Assembly: GCF_002873135.1 (NCBI RefSeq)
Contig: NZ_MCVI01000016.1
Span: 86,657 to 150,656 of the forward strand
Direction of reading: 5' to 3'
DNA length: 64,000 nt
From: Shewanella sp. 10N.286.48.A6
Lineage (GTDB): Bacteria > Pseudomonadota > Gammaproteobacteria > Enterobacterales > Shewanellaceae
Shown: positions 36,732 to 48,248 of the stretch, piece by piece
Layout: the number at the start of each line of letters is the position of its first letter
How positions within the stretch are numbered: position 1 is the stretch's first letter
The notes under the pieces: generated by a model
The model's database searches: none
Seen by the model: only the letters and a program-made list of their open reading frames with translations
Told to the model about the DNA's origin: nothing
Program-made: the position numbers and the translations under genes

Positions 36732-37493
36732 ATGATGTATGAGCAGGGTTTACTTGAGCCGATTTACTCTTTTTTGAATTGTGAAACACCTGATAAGTGG
36801 ATTGAAATGGCCAGCAAGCCTGAAAACTTATCCATCATTCTTCGTGATCATATGATTTGTGAGTTAAAAGCCGCCCAAAGCGCGATGTTTTTAATTAGGA
36901 AATACGCGGTGGATAAACCCAGTGCTGAGCAGTTATCCCAATGGATAAAGCCATACGAAGAGTTTGCCTATAAAAAGGTCGGCGATTTAGCCTCTCTTAA
37001 AGGAAAAAGTAACGTCAGCAAACAAATCACAGTGCGTGAAGGCTGTGTTTATGGTCAAGAGTTAGTTGATAAAATGGTATTGCTGATCAAAGAAGAATTA
37101 CATCATTTCTATCAAGTAATGGAGTTGATGGAAAAAAAACAGGTACAGTATGAGCTAATAGAGGCCGGACGTTATGCCAAAGGCTTACTGAAACATGTTA
37201 AAACCTTCGAGCCAGATGCATTAGTCGATAAGTTAATTATTGGTGCACTAATTGAGGCCAGATCTTGTGAACGTTTTGCCAAACTTGCACCGCATCTGGA
37301 TGAAGAGTTAAGTAAATTCTACGTATCGCTACTTCGCTCTGAAGCTCGTCACTACCAAGATTACCTGACGTTGGCCGAGTTAGTATCGGATAAAGATATT
37401 AGTGACAGAGTAAGGTTTTTGACCGAGGTTGAAGCTGAGCTTATTTTAACCCCTGATACCGATTTTAAATTCCACAGTGGTTTACCCAGTTAA
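36732..37493 (+). CDS. miaE: tRNA-(ms2io6A)-hydroxylase MiaE
   Basis: Non-heme diiron monooxygenase of about 253 aa that hydroxylates the isopentenyl group of ms2i6A37 in tRNA. Diiron ligand motifs are in order: MICELKAAQSAMF, then EELHHFYQVME, then EARSCERFAKL and SEARHYQDYL, forming the paired EXXH-type four-helix site. The preceding LLEPIYSFLNCETPDKWIEMA is the usual family entry. The start is uncertain: the ATG pair at 36732/36735 is chosen because family N-termini begin about ten residues before this point. The frame remains open to a TTG at 36618. Confidence 0.9.
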   Translation: MMYEQGLLEPIYSFLNCETPDKWIEMASKPENLSIILRDHMICELKAAQSAMFLIRKYAVDKPSAEQLSQWIKPYEEFAYKKVGDLASLKGKSNVSKQITVREGCVYGQELVDKMVLLIKEELHHFYQVMELMEKKQVQYELIEAGRYAKGLLKHVKTFEPDALVDKLIIGALIEARSCERFAKLAPHLDEELSKFYVSLLRSEARHYQDYLTLAELVSDKDISDRVRFLTEVEAELILTPDTDFKFHSGLPS

Positions 37494-37521
37494 CGCCACG
37501 CAATACTTGTATTTAAAGCAA

Positions 37522-38238
37522 TCAAGTTAGAAAGGGCAGTTGTACTAAATTGGCAGTGTTTTGATCTACAATCAATACGCTGCCTTGCTCGTACCAGTCA
37601 CCAACCACTATGCGCTGCTTGTTATTAGCTAATTGATGTATTGCTGGTCGATGAGTATGACCATGGATCATTCTTTGGCAGTTGGTTTTTAATAATAAGC
37701 TGTCAACCGCAGATTGCTCAACATCCATTATGGTATAGCTTTTTTGCTGATTACTTTTTTGGCTTTTTTTGCGAATATTTGCAGCAATGTTCTGTCGTGT
37801 CGATTTAGGTAGGTTACGGTAAATCCACTTCACAAATGATGAGTTTCTGAAACTTCTGAATCTTTGATAAGCTTTATCGAGTGTGCATAGACTATCACCA
37901 TGCAAGACCACTGTTTTTATCCCATATAAATCTATTTCGACGATTTCAGGGAGCATGACCATTCCAGATTTACGGGCAAATGATTTGCCAATCATGAAAT
38001 CTCGATTACCGTGGATAAAATAAATAGGGATGCTTGTGGCGACACGTTTTAGATAGGTGGCTATTTCGTCAGTAAAGGGCTCGGCAATATCATCACTGGT
38101 CCAGACTTCAAATAAGTCACCGATGATATAAATCGCTTCAACATCAGCAAGGTCTGAGTTTAGATAGCGAATAAAGGCTTGGCTAATATCTGGGCGGTCT
38201 GCACTTAAGTGCAAATCGCCCATAAAAACAGTCTGCAT
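37522..38238 (-). CDS. lpxH: UDP-2,3-diacylglucosamine diphosphatase LpxH
   Basis: Peripheral membrane Mn-dependent pyrophosphatase of lipid A synthesis, converting UDP-2,3-diacylglucosamine to lipid X. It is 238 aa. Calcineurin-type metallophosphoesterase motifs are present: [30 protein letters not shown] and IHGHTHRP. It starts 6 bases after ppiB ends on the same strand, an arrangement also seen in E. coli (ppiB-lpxH). Confidence 0.95.
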   Translation of the reverse strand: MQTVFMGDLHLSADRPDISQAFIRYLNSDLADVEAIYIIGDLFEVWTSDDIAEPFTDEIATYLKRVATSIPIYFIHGNRDFMIGKSFARKSGMVMLPEIVEIDLYGIKTVVLHGDSLCTLDKAYQRFRSFRNSSFVKWIYRNLPKSTRQNIAANIRKKSQKSNQQKSYTIMDVEQSAVDSLLLKTNCQRMIHGHTHRPAIHQLANNKQRIVVGDWYEQGSVLIVDQNTANLVQLPFLT

Positions 38239-38244
38239 TAATGA

Positions 38245-38739
38245 TTATTCAGCAATGCTTGCACTGTTAATGATAACAGCTTCTAGTGGTACGTCTTGAT
38301 GCATGCCACGGTTACCAGTGCTAACAGTTTTGATTTTCTCGACAATATCAAGACCTTCAACAACTTCAGCGAATACACAATAGCCCCAGCCTTGAGATGT
38401 TTCGGCTTTAAAGTCTAAGAAAGTGTTGTCATTCACATTGATAAAAAACTGTGATGTTGCTGAATGCGGATCAGATGTACGCGCCATCGCTAAGGTACCG
38501 ACTTTGTTTGATAAGCCGTTGTTCGCTTCATTTTTAACTGCAGCATGAGGGGTTTTCTGAACCATATCTTCAGTAAAGCCACCACCTTGTACCATGAAAC
38601 CATCAATCACACGGTGAAAAATAGTACCGTCGTAGAAACCTTCTTTTACGTACTTAATGAAGCTTTCAACAGTTAAAGGTGCTTTTTCAGCATTTAAAGC
38701 GATTTTGATGTCGCCCATATTTGTGTGCAAAGTGATCAT
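38245..38739 (-). CDS. ppiB: Cytoplasmic cyclophilin peptidyl-prolyl isomerase B
   Basis: Cyclophilin of 164 aa without a signal peptide. Active-site segments are [35 protein letters not shown] and [16 protein letters not shown]. First gene of a ppiB-lpxH unit and divergent from cysS, as in E. coli. Confidence 0.95.
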   Translation of the reverse strand: MITLHTNMGDIKIALNAEKAPLTVESFIKYVKEGFYDGTIFHRVIDGFMVQGGGFTEDMVQKTPHAAVKNEANNGLSNKVGTLAMARTSDPHSATSQFFINVNDNTFLDFKAETSQGWGYCVFAEVVEGLDIVEKIKTVSTGNRGMHQDVPLEAVIINSASIAE

Positions 38740-38882
38740 ATTTAATTACCTAGATAAAAATTGTTGCGCGATTCTAACTTATCTTACGTGAGGCTTAAAG
38801 TGCAGTGTTCAAAACAGTGTTGCTCATGGTAGACTTTGTGACAATTAAATTGAGTTTTATTAAGAGTAAAAGAGAACCATCG

Positions 38883-40265
38883 ATGTTGAAAATTTACAAT
38901 AGTATGAGTCGTGAAAAGCAAGAGTTTAAACCGATTAACCCTGGCAAGATTGACATGTATGTATGTGGGATCACCATATATGATTTATGTCACATTGGTC
39001 ATGGTCGTACTTTTGTGTCTTTCGATATGATAGTTCGCTACTTACGTTATAGTGGCTATGCGGTGAACTACTTACGTAACATCACCGATGTCGACGATAA
39101 AATCATTAAACGCGCCGCTGAAAATAACGAAAGTTGTGACTCACTCACTGAGCGTTTGATTGGTGAGATGCACAATGATTTTGATTCATTAAATATGCTA
39201 CGCCCAGATTTCGAACCAAGAGCGACCCTGCATATTGATGAGATCATCGACATGGTGCAGACACTCATCGCTAAAGAGCATGCTTATGTTGCTGACAATG
39301 GCGATGTGCTCTTTAGTGTGGCTTCATTTGCGGAATATGGCCGCTTATCAGGACAAAACCTTGAACAGCTTCAAGCTGGCGCGCGCGTTGAAGTGGAAGT
39401 TGCTAAACGTAATCCTATGGATTTTGTTTTGTGGAAAATGTCAAAACCTGGCGAACCAACGTGGGAGTCTCCATGGGGGCCTGGTCGTCCTGGCTGGCAC
39501 ATTGAATGTTCTGCAATGAATGGCAAACACTTAGGTGAAAACTTTGATATTCATGGCGGCGGTAGCGATTTACAGTTCCCACATCATGAAAACGAAATTG
39601 CGCAGTCTTGCTGTGCTCATGGCTCAAAGTATGTCAACTACTGGATGCATACTGGCATGGTGATGGTTGATAAAGAAAAAATGTCTAAATCACTGGGCAA
39701 CTTCTTCACAATCAGAGATGTGTTAGAACATTACGATCCAGAAACAGTACGTTACTTCTTATTATCGGGTCACTATCGTAGCCAGCTAAATTATTCTGAA
39801 GATAATTTAAAGCAAGCTAAGTCGGCTTTAGAGCGTATTTATACTTCGTTAAAAGGCTTAGATTTATCAGTTGCTCCAGCAGCTGCACCTGAGTATGTCG
39901 GTAAATTTAAACTGGCGATGGATGATGATTTTAATACACCAGAAGCCTACTCGGTTATCTTTGATATGGTACGTGAGATTAACCGTCTTAAATCAGTTGA
40001 TATGGCGCAAGCCAGCGCCTTAGGTGTTAGCCTTAAGCAATTAACAGACGTGCTAGGCATTATCAGCAACGATGTTGATGTTTATTTCCAAGGCGAGGGC
40101 AGTGATGATGAAGTCGCTGAAATTGAGGCCTTGATCGTTGAACGTAATCGCGCCCGCGCTGAAAAAGATTGGCCTGCTGCAGATATCGCTAGAGATAGAC
40201 TAAATGCCCTTGGGGTTATTCTGGAAGATGGCGAAAATGGTGTAACAACTTGGCGTAAAAAGTAA
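38883..40265 (+). CDS. cysS: Cysteinyl-tRNA synthetase
   Basis: Class I synthetase of about 460 aa. The zinc/active-site start is [24 protein letters not shown] (HIGH signature), the Zn Cys recurs in [13 protein letters not shown], then come [18 protein letters not shown] and the [11 protein letters not shown] motif. The start at 38883 ([15 protein letters not shown]) is the conserved family N-terminus; the frame extends to 38805 with unrelated residues. Confidence 0.96.
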   Translation: MLKIYNSMSREKQEFKPINPGKIDMYVCGITIYDLCHIGHGRTFVSFDMIVRYLRYSGYAVNYLRNITDVDDKIIKRAAENNESCDSLTERLIGEMHNDFDSLNMLRPDFEPRATLHIDEIIDMVQTLIAKEHAYVADNGDVLFSVASFAEYGRLSGQNLEQLQAGARVEVEVAKRNPMDFVLWKMSKPGEPTWESPWGPGRPGWHIECSAMNGKHLGENFDIHGGGSDLQFPHHENEIAQSCCAHGSKYVNYWMHTGMVMVDKEKMSKSLGNFFTIRDVLEHYDPETVRYFLLSGHYRSQLNYSEDNLKQAKSALERIYTSLKGLDLSVAPAAAPEYVGKFKLAMDDDFNTPEAYSVIFDMVREINRLKSVDMAQASALGVSLKQLTDVLGIISNDVDVYFQGEGSDDEVAEIEALIVERNRARAEKDWPAADIARDRLNALGVILEDGENGVTTWRKK

Positions 40266-40286
40266 CGTCTAAGTTTAATCCGCCAT

Positions 40287-40316
40287 AAAAAAGCCTGCAT
40301 TAGCAGGCTTTTTTAG
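40287..40316. terminator. Bidirectional terminator between cysS and folD
   Basis: AAAAAAGCCTGC-ATTA-GCAGGCTTTTTT hairpin, with A-run and T-run flanks, lies between the convergent cysS and folD genes. Confidence 0.93.
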
Positions 40317-40350
40317 TTAATACAATTATTAACTCTGATTAAACAAAGGT

Positions 40351-41205
40351 TTAGTCGTGGTAAGTCTCAGCAGCATATAAGGTATTTTCTAGTAAGCTGG
40401 CAATTGTCATCGGACCTACACCACCGGGTACTGGGGTAATGAATGCCGCTTTCTCAGCAGCAAGATCAAATTCTACATCACCCACTAAGCGGCCATTGTC
40501 TAAGCGGTTAATGCCCACATCGATAACAATCGCACCAGGTTTAATCCAATCACCAGCAATAAAACCAGGTTTACCTACTGCAACAATCAACAAGTCAGCT
40601 TGGCGTACCTTTTGTTCAAGGTTTTTAGTAAAGCGATGACAGGTGGTCGTAGTACAGCCTGCAAGTAGTAGCTCCAATGTCATTGGTCTACCGACAATAT
40701 TAGACGCGCCAACAATCGTTGCATCAAGACCAAATGTATCTACACCCGTTGAATTGATCAAGGTCATAATGCCTTTTGGCGTACATGAACGCAGCACTGG
40801 GATGCGCTGAGCAAGTCGGCCGACATTATAAGGGTGGAAACCATCAACATCTTTATCAGGGCGAATTTGCTCAATGACTTTAGATTCTTCAATGTGTGCA
40901 GGTAATGGCAGTTGCACTAAAATGCCATCAATTTTAGGGTCATCATTGCATTGATCAATTAAGGCTAACAATTCTGCTTCAGTGGCCGTGGTCTCTAAAT
41001 CATATGAATAAGATTGAAAGCCGACTTCTTCACACGCGCGGCGCTTACTTCCTACATAGACTTGTGACGCAGCATCTGCACCAACTAAGATGACCGCTAA
41101 GCCAGGAATTCTTTTACCTGCTTCTTTACGGGCAAGTACTTTTTCTTTTAAAGTGATTCGAATAGATTGAGCGATCGCTTTGCCATCAATATTTTGGGCA
41201 GTCAT
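40351..41205 (-). CDS. folD: Bifunctional methylenetetrahydrofolate dehydrogenase/cyclohydrolase FolD
   Basis: Folate one-carbon enzyme of 284 aa that interconverts 5,10-methylene- and 10-formyl-tetrahydrofolate using NADP. Signatures are [21 protein letters not shown] with the catalytic Lys, [35 protein letters not shown] and the C-terminal [13 protein letters not shown]. Complete and of normal length. Confidence 0.96.
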   Translation of the reverse strand: MTAQNIDGKAIAQSIRITLKEKVLARKEAGKRIPGLAVILVGADAASQVYVGSKRRACEEVGFQSYSYDLETTATEAELLALIDQCNDDPKIDGILVQLPLPAHIEESKVIEQIRPDKDVDGFHPYNVGRLAQRIPVLRSCTPKGIMTLINSTGVDTFGLDATIVGASNIVGRPMTLELLLAGCTTTTCHRFTKNLEQKVRQADLLIVAVGKPGFIAGDWIKPGAIVIDVGINRLDNGRLVGDVEFDLAAEKAAFITPVPGGVGPMTIASLLENTLYAAETYHD

Positions 41206-41367
41206 GGGGGTATAGTTTCCTTTATGGCGCGATAATAAGACGAAATTAACGAAGCGTATTCTATCAGTCAGCTAAAGTCATGTCATGAATATTGCCTTAG
41301 TGATTTTTTAAAAACAGAATTTTTTGTTTGTTAAAACAGCAGCTGAACAAGTTTGTCAAAAAAATCG

Positions 41368-41396
41368 TTGACGATAGGAAAGTGACTCGTTAATAT
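41368..41396 (+). promoter_or_regulatory. Sigma70 promoter of the tRNA operon
   Basis: TTGACG (-35, 41368-41373) and TAATAT (-10, 41391-41396) are separated by exactly 17 bases and followed by a GC-rich stretch (GCGCTCCG). Such a discriminator is typical of stringently controlled stable-RNA promoters. Confidence 0.8.
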
Positions 41397-41456
41397 GCGC
41401 TCCGTTCTCACAGCGAAGGTGTTTAAAGAAAATAAACATTGTAGCATTGAACATCT

Positions 41457-41533
41457 CGGTGATTAGCGCAGCCCGGTAGCGCATCTCGTTTGGGACGAGA
41501 GGGTCAGAGGTTCGAATCCTCTATCACCGACCA
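41457..41533 (+). tRNA. tRNA-Pro (anticodon UGG)
   Basis: Acceptor CGGTGAT pairs with ATCACCG. The anticodon stem CTCGT/ACGAG encloses TTTGGGA (anticodon TGG), the T arm is AGAGGTTCGAATCCTCT, and CCA is encoded. First gene of a three-tRNA operon. Confidence 0.97.
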
Positions 41534-41644
41534 AATTTATTTATTTGTAAAGCTTCGGTTTTATGAATAAGCTGTAAAAAGATAAGTTGTTAACCAAAGC
41601 AACTTATCACGCTAGTAGGATATACAGATTTATCTGTAAACCAT

Positions 41645-41721
41645 GCGCCCGTAGCTCAGTTGGATAGAGCACCCGCCTTCTAAGCGGGTGGTCGCAGGTT
41701 CGAATCCTGCCGGGCGTACCA
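41645..41721 (+). tRNA. tRNA-Arg (anticodon UCU)
   Basis: Acceptor GCGCCCG pairs with CGGGCGT. The anticodon stem CCCGC/GCGGG encloses CTTCTAA (anticodon TCT), the T arm contains GCAGGTTCGAATCCTGC, and CCA is encoded. Second gene of the operon. Confidence 0.97.
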
Positions 41722-41727
41722 AATTAT

Positions 41728-41804
41728 GGTGATTGTAGCTCAGTTGGTAGAGCCCCGGATTGTGATTCCGGTTGTCGTGGGTTCGAGCCCCATCAGTCAC
41801 CCCA
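41728..41804 (+). tRNA. tRNA-His (anticodon GUG)
   Basis: Begins with the extra 5' G (G-1) characteristic of tRNA-His, pairing with C73. The anticodon loop TTGTGAT gives GTG, the T arm is around GGGTTCGAGCCC, and CCA is encoded. It lies 6 bases after tRNA-Arg. Confidence 0.97.
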
Positions 41805-41833
41805 AATTTTGCATTGATAATGCACAGTTGTAG

Positions 41834-41860
41834 AAAAAGCGACCTAAGGTCGCTTTTTTT
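41834..41860 (+). terminator. Rho-independent terminator of the tRNA operon
   Basis: AAAAAGCGACC-TAA-GGTCGCTTTTTTT hairpin 30 bases after tRNA-His. Confidence 0.93.
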
Positions 41861-42089
41861 ATGTCTAAAATCCCCATTTAACCGCGTTTTCAGACTCGAC
41901 TCGGCAGTAAACGGTCGCTATAATGTCGCGTCTTGATAAATATCTAATACGGATTACTACGGGTAACAGCGCTTAAACGCTGCTGTATCACTACTTTTAT
42001 TAGTAAACATTAATCATCAAGAAATGAATATTTAATAGTTGAGTTTTCGACTATTACAAAGGACGTCAGACATATTTCGAGGTAAAACA

Positions 42090-43394
42090 ATGCAAGTTTC
42101 TGTTGAAACAACTCAAGGCCTAGAACGTCGCCTAACAATTTCTGTACCTGCTGAGCAAATTGAGAAATTAGTTAAAGACAATTTATTACGTGAAGCGAAG
42201 CGTGCAAAGATCTCTGGTTTCCGTCCAGGTAAAGTACCAGTATCAGTAATCAACCAACGTTACGGTAAAGCTATCCGTCAAGATGTGACCGGTGAAGTTA
42301 TGCAACGCAACTTCATTGAAGCTATCATGGCTGAAAAACTAAACCCAGCTGGCGCACCAGTATTTGCTCCTAGTAAAGCAGAAGGCGAGAACTTCGAGTT
42401 CGTTGCTACTTTTGAAATCTACCCAGAAGTTGAATTAACTGGTTTAGATGCAATCGCTGTTGAACAACCACAAGCTGAAGTTAATGACGCTGACGTTGAC
42501 ACCATGATTGAAACGCTTCGCAAGCAACACGCTACTTTCGCTGTAGTTGAAACTGCTGCTGAAGAAGGCAACAAAGTTAAAATGAACTTTGTTGGTTCAG
42601 TTGAAGGTGAAGAATTTGAAGGTGGCAAAGCTGACGATTTCGAACTTGAGCTTGGTAGCAACCGTATGATCCCAGGTTTTGAAACTGGCATCATTGGTCA
42701 TAAAGCCGGTGAAGAATTTGAAGTTGAAGTCACTTTCCCTGAAGATTACCACGCTGAAAACTTAAAAGGTAAAGCGGCTAATTTCGTTATTACTCTTACC
42801 GAAGTTCAAGCTGCAGAATTACCAGAAGTAAATGACGAGTTCGCTTCATTATTCGGTATTGCTGAAGGTGGCCTAGAAGCCCTTAAAGCTGAAATCCGTA
42901 AAAACATGACTCGTGAACTTGATCAAGCGCTTAAAGCGAATGTTAAAGAGCAAGTTATCGAAGGCTTATTAGCTGCTAACGACATCACTATCCCTAAAGC
43001 ACTTGTAGACGGTGAAGTGAATGTTCTTCGTCAACAAGCTATGCAACGTTTTGGTGGTCAAGCTGAAAACATGCCTGAGCTTCCAGCTGATCTATTCACT
43101 GAGCAAGCTGAGCGTCGCGTTAAAGTTGGTCTATTATTAGGCGAAGTAATCAAAACGAATGAACTTCAAGCTGAAGATGAGCGCGTTCAAGGTTTAATCG
43201 CTTCAATGGCTTCTGCTTACGAAGATCCAACTGAAGTTGTTGAATACTACAATGGCAACAAAGAGCTTATGCAGAACATGCGTAACGTAGCTCTTGAAGA
43301 GCAAGCTGTTGAAGTGCTATTAAAATCAGCAAAAGTAACTCTAAAAGAAGTTGCTTTTGAAGAATTTATGAACAAGGCAACAGGTAAAGCGTAA
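42090..43394 (+). CDS. tig: Trigger factor
   Basis: Ribosome-associated chaperone and prolyl isomerase of about 434 aa. The N-terminal ribosome-binding signature is [13 protein letters not shown]. The FKBP-type PPIase domain contains [20 protein letters not shown] and [19 protein letters not shown] long helical C-terminal domain completes it. The start at 42090 ([11 protein letters not shown]) has GAGGT upstream and is the family N-terminus; the frame opens earlier at 42039. First of the tig-clpP-clpX-lon-hupB-ppiD set. Confidence 0.97.
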   Translation: MQVSVETTQGLERRLTISVPAEQIEKLVKDNLLREAKRAKISGFRPGKVPVSVINQRYGKAIRQDVTGEVMQRNFIEAIMAEKLNPAGAPVFAPSKAEGENFEFVATFEIYPEVELTGLDAIAVEQPQAEVNDADVDTMIETLRKQHATFAVVETAAEEGNKVKMNFVGSVEGEEFEGGKADDFELELGSNRMIPGFETGIIGHKAGEEFEVEVTFPEDYHAENLKGKAANFVITLTEVQAAELPEVNDEFASLFGIAEGGLEALKAEIRKNMTRELDQALKANVKEQVIEGLLAANDITIPKALVDGEVNVLRQQAMQRFGGQAENMPELPADLFTEQAERRVKVGLLLGEVIKTNELQAEDERVQGLIASMASAYEDPTEVVEYYNGNKELMQNMRNVALEEQAVEVLLKSAKVTLKEVAFEEFMNKATGKA

Positions 43395-43400
43395 CCTTCG

Positions 43401-43427
43401 CTTGACTTGATTGGCGGTTCGCCATTT
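43401..43427 (+). promoter_or_regulatory. Sigma32-like promoter of clpP
   Basis: CTTGAC (43401-43406), a 13-base spacer and CGCCATTT (43420-43427) closely match the heat-shock consensus CTTGAA-N13-CCCCATNT. A TATAAT hexamer (43427-43432) overlaps the right end. clpP is a known sigma32 target in E. coli. Confidence 0.6.
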
Positions 43428-43429
43428 AT

Positions 43430-43470
43430 AATGGCTCGTATGAGGTTCTCATACGAGCCATTTTTATTTT
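43430..43470 (+). terminator. Rho-independent terminator between tig and clpP
   Basis: Perfect 15-bp stem (AATGGCTCGTATGAG / CTCATACGAGCCATT) with a three-base loop, then a T-rich tail. It lies downstream of the candidate clpP promoter, so it could also attenuate or stabilise the clpP message. Confidence 0.88.
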
Positions 43471-43484
43471 AGGGAAAGTATAAA

Positions 43485-44096
43485 ATGCATAAAGCGCCAG
43501 AATCTGTACTCAATGCTCTCGTACCTATGGTTGTTGAACAAACAGCAAAAGGTGAGCGTTCATATGATATTTACTCTCGTTTATTAAAAGAGCGTGTAAT
43601 TTTCTTGGTTGGCCAGGTTGAAGAACACATGGCTAATTTGATCGTGGCGCAATTATTGTTCCTAGAATCAGAAAGCCCAGACAAAGATATTTCAATTTAC
43701 ATTAACTCGCCAGGAGGCTCAGTAACAGCCGGCATGGCGATTTATGACACCATGCAGTTTATCAAGCCAAATGTCAGTACAGTATGTATTGGTCAAGCAG
43801 CAAGCATGGGCGCTTTTTTACTTGCTGGTGGCGCAAAAGGCAAACGTCATTGTTTACCTAATTCTCGCGTGATGATCCACCAACCATTAGGCGGTTTCCA
43901 AGGTCAGGCTTCAGATATTGCAATTCATGCTCAAGAAATTCTTGGCATTAAGAACAAATTGAACCAAATGTTGGCGGAACATACCGGTCAACCAATGGAA
44001 ATCATTGAACGTGATACTGACCGTGATAACTTCATGAGTGCTCAAGAAGCAGCCGATTATGGTTTAGTTGATTCAGTTTTTGAAAAGCGTAGCTGA
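43485..44096 (+). CDS. clpP: ATP-dependent Clp protease proteolytic subunit
   Basis: Serine protease forming the tetradecameric degradation chamber, 203 aa. Catalytic Ser in [14 protein letters not shown], His in [14 protein letters not shown], and Asp in the [11 protein letters not shown] region. Also [26 protein letters not shown] lies just upstream of the ATG. Followed by clpX after 126 bases. Confidence 0.97.
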   Translation: MHKAPESVLNALVPMVVEQTAKGERSYDIYSRLLKERVIFLVGQVEEHMANLIVAQLLFLESESPDKDISIYINSPGGSVTAGMAIYDTMQFIKPNVSTVCIGQAASMGAFLLAGGAKGKRHCLPNSRVMIHQPLGGFQGQASDIAIHAQEILGIKNKLNQMLAEHTGQPMEIIERDTDRDNFMSAQEAADYGLVDSVFEKRS

Positions 44097-44114
44097 TCTT
44101 TACGCCTGAGTGCG

Positions 44115-44132
44115 CTATTCTTTGAAGAATAG
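44115..44132 (+). other. Stem-loop in the clpP-clpX intergenic region
   Basis: CTATTCTT-TG-AAGAATAG forms a perfect 8-bp stem but has no T-tail, so it looks like an mRNA processing or stability element rather than a terminator. Confidence 0.4.
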
Positions 44133-44222
44133 AGTATTAAAATATAAGACTGTGTTTGTGCATTTAAACAGTACAGATGGTTTTCTACAGACAGTGTCTA
44201 GGCTGTAACAGAGGTAGAGTTA

Positions 44223-45503
44223 ATGGGCGATAACAAAAATTCCGGTGACAGCGGTAAGCTGCTGTACTGCTCTTTTTGCGGGAAAAGCCAACATGAAGTT
44301 AGAAAGCTAATTGCTGGACCTTCAGTATATGTTTGTGACGAATGTGTCGAGTTATGTAATGACATAATTCGTGAAGAGATAAAAGAAATTTCGCCTAAAC
44401 GCGATCAAGACCAATTACCAACGCCACACGAATTACGTAATCACCTCGATGATTACGTCATTGGTCAGAATCAGGCAAAAAAGGTGCTATCGGTAGCGGT
44501 TTATAATCACTATAAGCGCTTACGTAATGGTACGCCGATTGAAGGTGTTGAGCTTGGTAAAAGTAATATCTTACTTATTGGGCCTACAGGTAGTGGTAAA
44601 ACATTACTGGCTGAAACCTTAGCGCGTTCACTTGATGTGCCGTTTACTATGGCTGATGCAACCACATTAACTGAAGCAGGTTATGTGGGTGAAGACGTTG
44701 AAAACATTATTCAGAAACTTCTGCAAAAATGTGATTACGACGTTGAAAAAGCGGAACGTGGTATTGTTTACATCGATGAAATCGACAAGATTAGTCGTAA
44801 ATCTGACAATCCTTCTATAACTCGTGATGTATCGGGTGAAGGTGTTCAGCAGGCGCTACTAAAACTAATTGAAGGTACTGTTGCTTCTGTGCCACCTCAA
44901 GGTGGTCGTAAGCATCCACAACAAGAGTTTTTGCAAGTTGATACTTCAAAGATCTTATTTATTTGTGGTGGTGCGTTTGCTGGGCTTGAAAAAGTTATTG
45001 AGCAACGTGGTTTAACAGGTACTGGTATCGGTTTTGGCGCTGAAGTTAAAGGTGATGCAGATAAAGCGACTATCTCGCAAACATTAGGTAAGGTTGAACC
45101 AGAAGATTTAATTAAATTTGGTTTGATCCCTGAGTTTATCGGTCGTTTACCTGTTGTTGCGACGCTAACTGAATTAGATGAATCTGCATTGGTTCAAATC
45201 TTATCTCAACCTAAAAATGCACTTACTAAGCAATATGGTGCCTTATTTGAGATGGAAGATGTTGAGTTAGAGTTCCGCGAAGATGCGCTTAAAGCCATTG
45301 CTCATAAAGCAATGACCCGTAAAACCGGTGCTCGTGGACTTCGTTCAATTATCGAAGATATTTTACTCGATACCATGTATGACATCCCTTCAGTGGAAGG
45401 CGTGATTAAGGCCGTTGTTGATGAGTCTGTAGTAAAAGGCGAATCCGCACCAATCCTAATTTACGAAAATGCCGAAAGCCAAGTTGCTGGTGGTGAACAA
45501 TAA
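44223..45503 (+). CDS. clpX: ClpX, ATP-dependent unfoldase of ClpXP
   Basis: AAA+ unfoldase of 426 aa. The N-terminal zinc-binding domain is CSFCGKSQ...CDECVELC. Walker A is [15 protein letters not shown], Walker B is [11 protein letters not shown], the ClpP-contact loop is in the GIGFGAEV region and sensor 2 is in [11 protein letters not shown]. It recognises tagged substrates and feeds them to ClpP. Co-oriented with clpP and followed by its own terminator. Confidence 0.97.
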   Translation: MGDNKNSGDSGKLLYCSFCGKSQHEVRKLIAGPSVYVCDECVELCNDIIREEIKEISPKRDQDQLPTPHELRNHLDDYVIGQNQAKKVLSVAVYNHYKRLRNGTPIEGVELGKSNILLIGPTGSGKTLLAETLARSLDVPFTMADATTLTEAGYVGEDVENIIQKLLQKCDYDVEKAERGIVYIDEIDKISRKSDNPSITRDVSGEGVQQALLKLIEGTVASVPPQGGRKHPQQEFLQVDTSKILFICGGAFAGLEKVIEQRGLTGTGIGFGAEVKGDADKATISQTLGKVEPEDLIKFGLIPEFIGRLPVVATLTELDESALVQILSQPKNALTKQYGALFEMEDVELEFREDALKAIAHKAMTRKTGARGLRSIIEDILLDTMYDIPSVEGVIKAVVDESVVKGESAPILIYENAESQVAGGEQ

Positions 45504-45531
45504 ATAGACGATTTAGTCTTTTATTAAAAAT

Positions 45532-45556
45532 AAGGAGTCCATTGGGCTCCTTTTTT
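45532..45556 (+). terminator. Rho-independent terminator of clpX
   Basis: AAGGAG-TCCATTGGG-CTCCTT hairpin (with internal CC/GG pairs) and a T6 tail, 28 bases after clpX. Confidence 0.88.
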
Positions 45557-45565
45557 CGTATTAAC

Positions 45566-45594
45566 CATTGAAAGTTTGAGAAACATCCCAATAT
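45566..45594 (+). promoter_or_regulatory. Sigma32-like heat-shock promoter of lon
   Basis: CATTGAAA (45566-45573), a 13-base spacer and CCCAATAT (45587-45594) match the sigma32 consensus CTTGAAA-N13-CCCCATNT well. It lies about 40 bases before the lon start. lon is a classical heat-shock gene. Confidence 0.7.
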
Positions 45595-45633
45595 ACTGAC
45601 TTATAAAATCCATTCATCAAACGGAATCGAACT

Positions 45634-47985
45634 ATGACCCAAGAGCGTGAAGCGCATATCGAACTCCCCGTGCTGCCACTGCGAGATGTAGTGGTTTATC
45701 CCCATATGGTAATTCCGTTGTTCGTCGGACGAGAGAAATCTATTCGTTGTCTCGAATCGGCAATGGAACAAGACAAGCAAATTTTATTGGTCGCACAGCG
45801 AGAAGCTGATTTAGACGAGCCAACAAAAGAAGATATTTTCGACGTCGGTACCGTAGCCTCAATTTTGCAGTTATTAAAACTACCTGACGGGACCGTTAAA
45901 GTCTTAGTTGAAGGTGGTCAGCGTGCAAAAGTAACCGCTTACACCCAAGAAGATGAATTCTTTGTCGCGACAGCTGAATACTTAGCTTCTGAAGACTTAG
46001 CTGACAAAGAAGAAGAAGTCTTAGTCCGCAGTGCAATCAGTCAATTTGAAGGTTACATCAAGCTTAACAAGAAAATACCGCCTGAAGTGCTCACTTCATT
46101 AACCGGTATTGAAGAAGCAGCGCGCCTTGCTGACACCATGGCGGCGCATATGCCACTTAAGCTAGAAGACAAACAGTCTGTGCTTGAGATGATTAATGTT
46201 GGTGAGCGCCTTGAATACTTAATGGCGATGATGGAAGGCGAGATTGACTTATTACAAGTTGAAAAACGCATCCGTGGCCGCGTTAAGAAACAAATGGAAA
46301 AGAGTCAACGCGAATACTATTTGAATGAGCAAATGAAAGCCATTCAAAAAGAATTAGGCGATCTTGATGAAGGCCAAGATGAGTTTGAAGTATTAGCTCG
46401 GAAGATCACTGAGGCTAAAATGCCAGCAGAAGCCAAAGAAAAAGCCGAAGCTGAGTTAAACAAACTGAAGATGATGTCTCCAATGTCTGCAGAAGCGACT
46501 GTTGTCAGAAGCTATGTCGATTGGATGACCTCGGTACCTTGGAGTCAGCGTTCTAAAATTAAGCGTGATTTATCAAAAGCTGAAGCCATTCTTGATACCG
46601 ATCACCATGGGCTTGAGAAGGTTAAAGAGCGCATTTTAGAGTATCTTGCGGTACAAAGCCGTGTTAAACAGCTTAAAGGGCCAATTCTTTGTCTAGTGGG
46701 CCCACCAGGTGTCGGTAAAACGTCACTCGGTCAGTCAATTGCAAAGGCGACAGGTCGTAAGTATGTGCGTGTTGCATTAGGTGGTGTGCGTGATGAAGCC
46801 GAGATCCGTGGTCATCGTCGTACTTATATTGGTTCTATGCCAGGTAAAGTCATTCAAAAAATGGCTAAAGTGGGCGTTAAAAACCCATTATTCCTATTAG
46901 ATGAAATTGATAAAATGAGTTCTGATATGCGCGGCGATCCATCGTCAGCATTATTAGAAGTATTAGATCCTGAACAAAACTCAGCATTTAACGATCATTA
47001 CCTTGAAGTGGATTACGACTTATCAGACGTAATGTTTGTCGCTACCTCAAACTCAATGGATATCCCTGGACCATTACTTGACCGTATGGAAGTGATCCGT
47101 TTATCGGGTTACACCGAAGATGAAAAGCTTAATATTGCTAAGAAGCATTTATTAACCAAACAGATTGAGCGTAATGGCTTAAAAGCGAGTGAGATAACCA
47201 TAGAAGACAGTGCCATTATTGGCATGATCCGTTATTACACCCGTGAAGCTGGCGTGCGTTCATTAGAGCGTGAGCTGTCTAAAGTTTGTCGTAAAGTCGT
47301 AAAAATGATTTTGCTTGATAAGTCAGTGAAAACCGTTGTTGTGGATCAAGATAACCTGAAATCTTTCTTAGGTGTGCAGCGCTTTGATTACGGTAAAGCT
47401 GAATCTAACAATCAAATTGGTCAAGTTACTGGCCTTGCATGGACTCAAGTTGGTGGTGATTTACTGACCATTGAAGCCACTTCGGTGCCAGGTAAAGGCA
47501 AACTTGCTTATACCGGTTCGCTAGGTGACGTGATGCAAGAGTCAATTCAAGCTGCAATGACCGTTGTTAGAGGCCGCGCAGAGCAGTTGGGGATCAATAA
47601 CGACTTTTATGAAAAGCGTGATATCCATGTTCATGTACCAGAAGGTGCAACGCCAAAAGATGGTCCTTCAGCAGGTGCGGCAATGTGTACTGCTTTAGTA
47701 TCAAGTTTAACCGGCAACCCGGTTAAAAGTGACGTAGCGATGACGGGTGAAATTACCCTTCGTGGTGAAGTGTTACCAATTGGTGGCCTGAAAGAGAAAC
47801 TGCTTGCGGCGCATCGCGGTGGGATAAAAGTTGTGCTTATTCCTAAAGAAAATGAGCGTGATTTAGAAGAAATTCCAGCAAATGTGATTGCTGATTTAAA
47901 GATCCACCCTGTAAGGTGGGTCGAGGAAGTCCTTGAATTGGCCTTAGAAAGACCTGTTAAAGGCTTCGAAGTGGTCAAAAAGTAA
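45634..47985 (+). CDS. lon: Lon ATP-dependent protease
   Basis: Soluble AAA+ serine protease of 783 aa. The N-terminal LON domain starts [24 protein letters not shown]. Walker A is [15 protein letters not shown], Walker B is [10 protein letters not shown]. The protease domain carries the catalytic Ser in [10 protein letters not shown] and the Lys in [14 protein letters not shown]. Full length. It has its own heat-shock promoter and is followed by hupB. Confidence 0.98.
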   Translation: MTQEREAHIELPVLPLRDVVVYPHMVIPLFVGREKSIRCLESAMEQDKQILLVAQREADLDEPTKEDIFDVGTVASILQLLKLPDGTVKVLVEGGQRAKVTAYTQEDEFFVATAEYLASEDLADKEEEVLVRSAISQFEGYIKLNKKIPPEVLTSLTGIEEAARLADTMAAHMPLKLEDKQSVLEMINVGERLEYLMAMMEGEIDLLQVEKRIRGRVKKQMEKSQREYYLNEQMKAIQKELGDLDEGQDEFEVLARKITEAKMPAEAKEKAEAELNKLKMMSPMSAEATVVRSYVDWMTSVPWSQRSKIKRDLSKAEAILDTDHHGLEKVKERILEYLAVQSRVKQLKGPILCLVGPPGVGKTSLGQSIAKATGRKYVRVALGGVRDEAEIRGHRRTYIGSMPGKVIQKMAKVGVKNPLFLLDEIDKMSSDMRGDPSSALLEVLDPEQNSAFNDHYLEVDYDLSDVMFVATSNSMDIPGPLLDRMEVIRLSGYTEDEKLNIAKKHLLTKQIERNGLKASEITIEDSAIIGMIRYYTREAGVRSLERELSKVCRKVVKMILLDKSVKTVVVDQDNLKSFLGVQRFDYGKAESNNQIGQVTGLAWTQVGGDLLTIEATSVPGKGKLAYTGSLGDVMQESIQAAMTVVRGRAEQLGINNDFYEKRDIHVHVPEGATPKDGPSAGAAMCTALVSSLTGNPVKSDVAMTGEITLRGEVLPIGGLKEKLLAAHRGGIKVVLIPKENERDLEEIPANVIADLKIHPVRWVEEVLELALERPVKGFEVVKK

Positions 47986-48248
47986 CTAATCAGTAAGAAA
48001 ACTTGCTAGTAACCCAAAAAAAATGAAAAAAGGGGCTTAACAAACACGAAAGCTGTGGTAGCCTAGATAAGTGGAGAGTCAGTTAGCACCAAACCCTTGG
48101 CGCATCTGACTTTGAGCTGTATCCAAGTACATTTTTTTGGTTTTCCAACTAAGTTTGGTGTGGTATCAAACTTACGATAAAAAGCCTCCGTAGACCGTTC
48201 CAAAGACGGATTTGGTTGCGGCGCAAAAATAACATTCAAGGGGATGAC

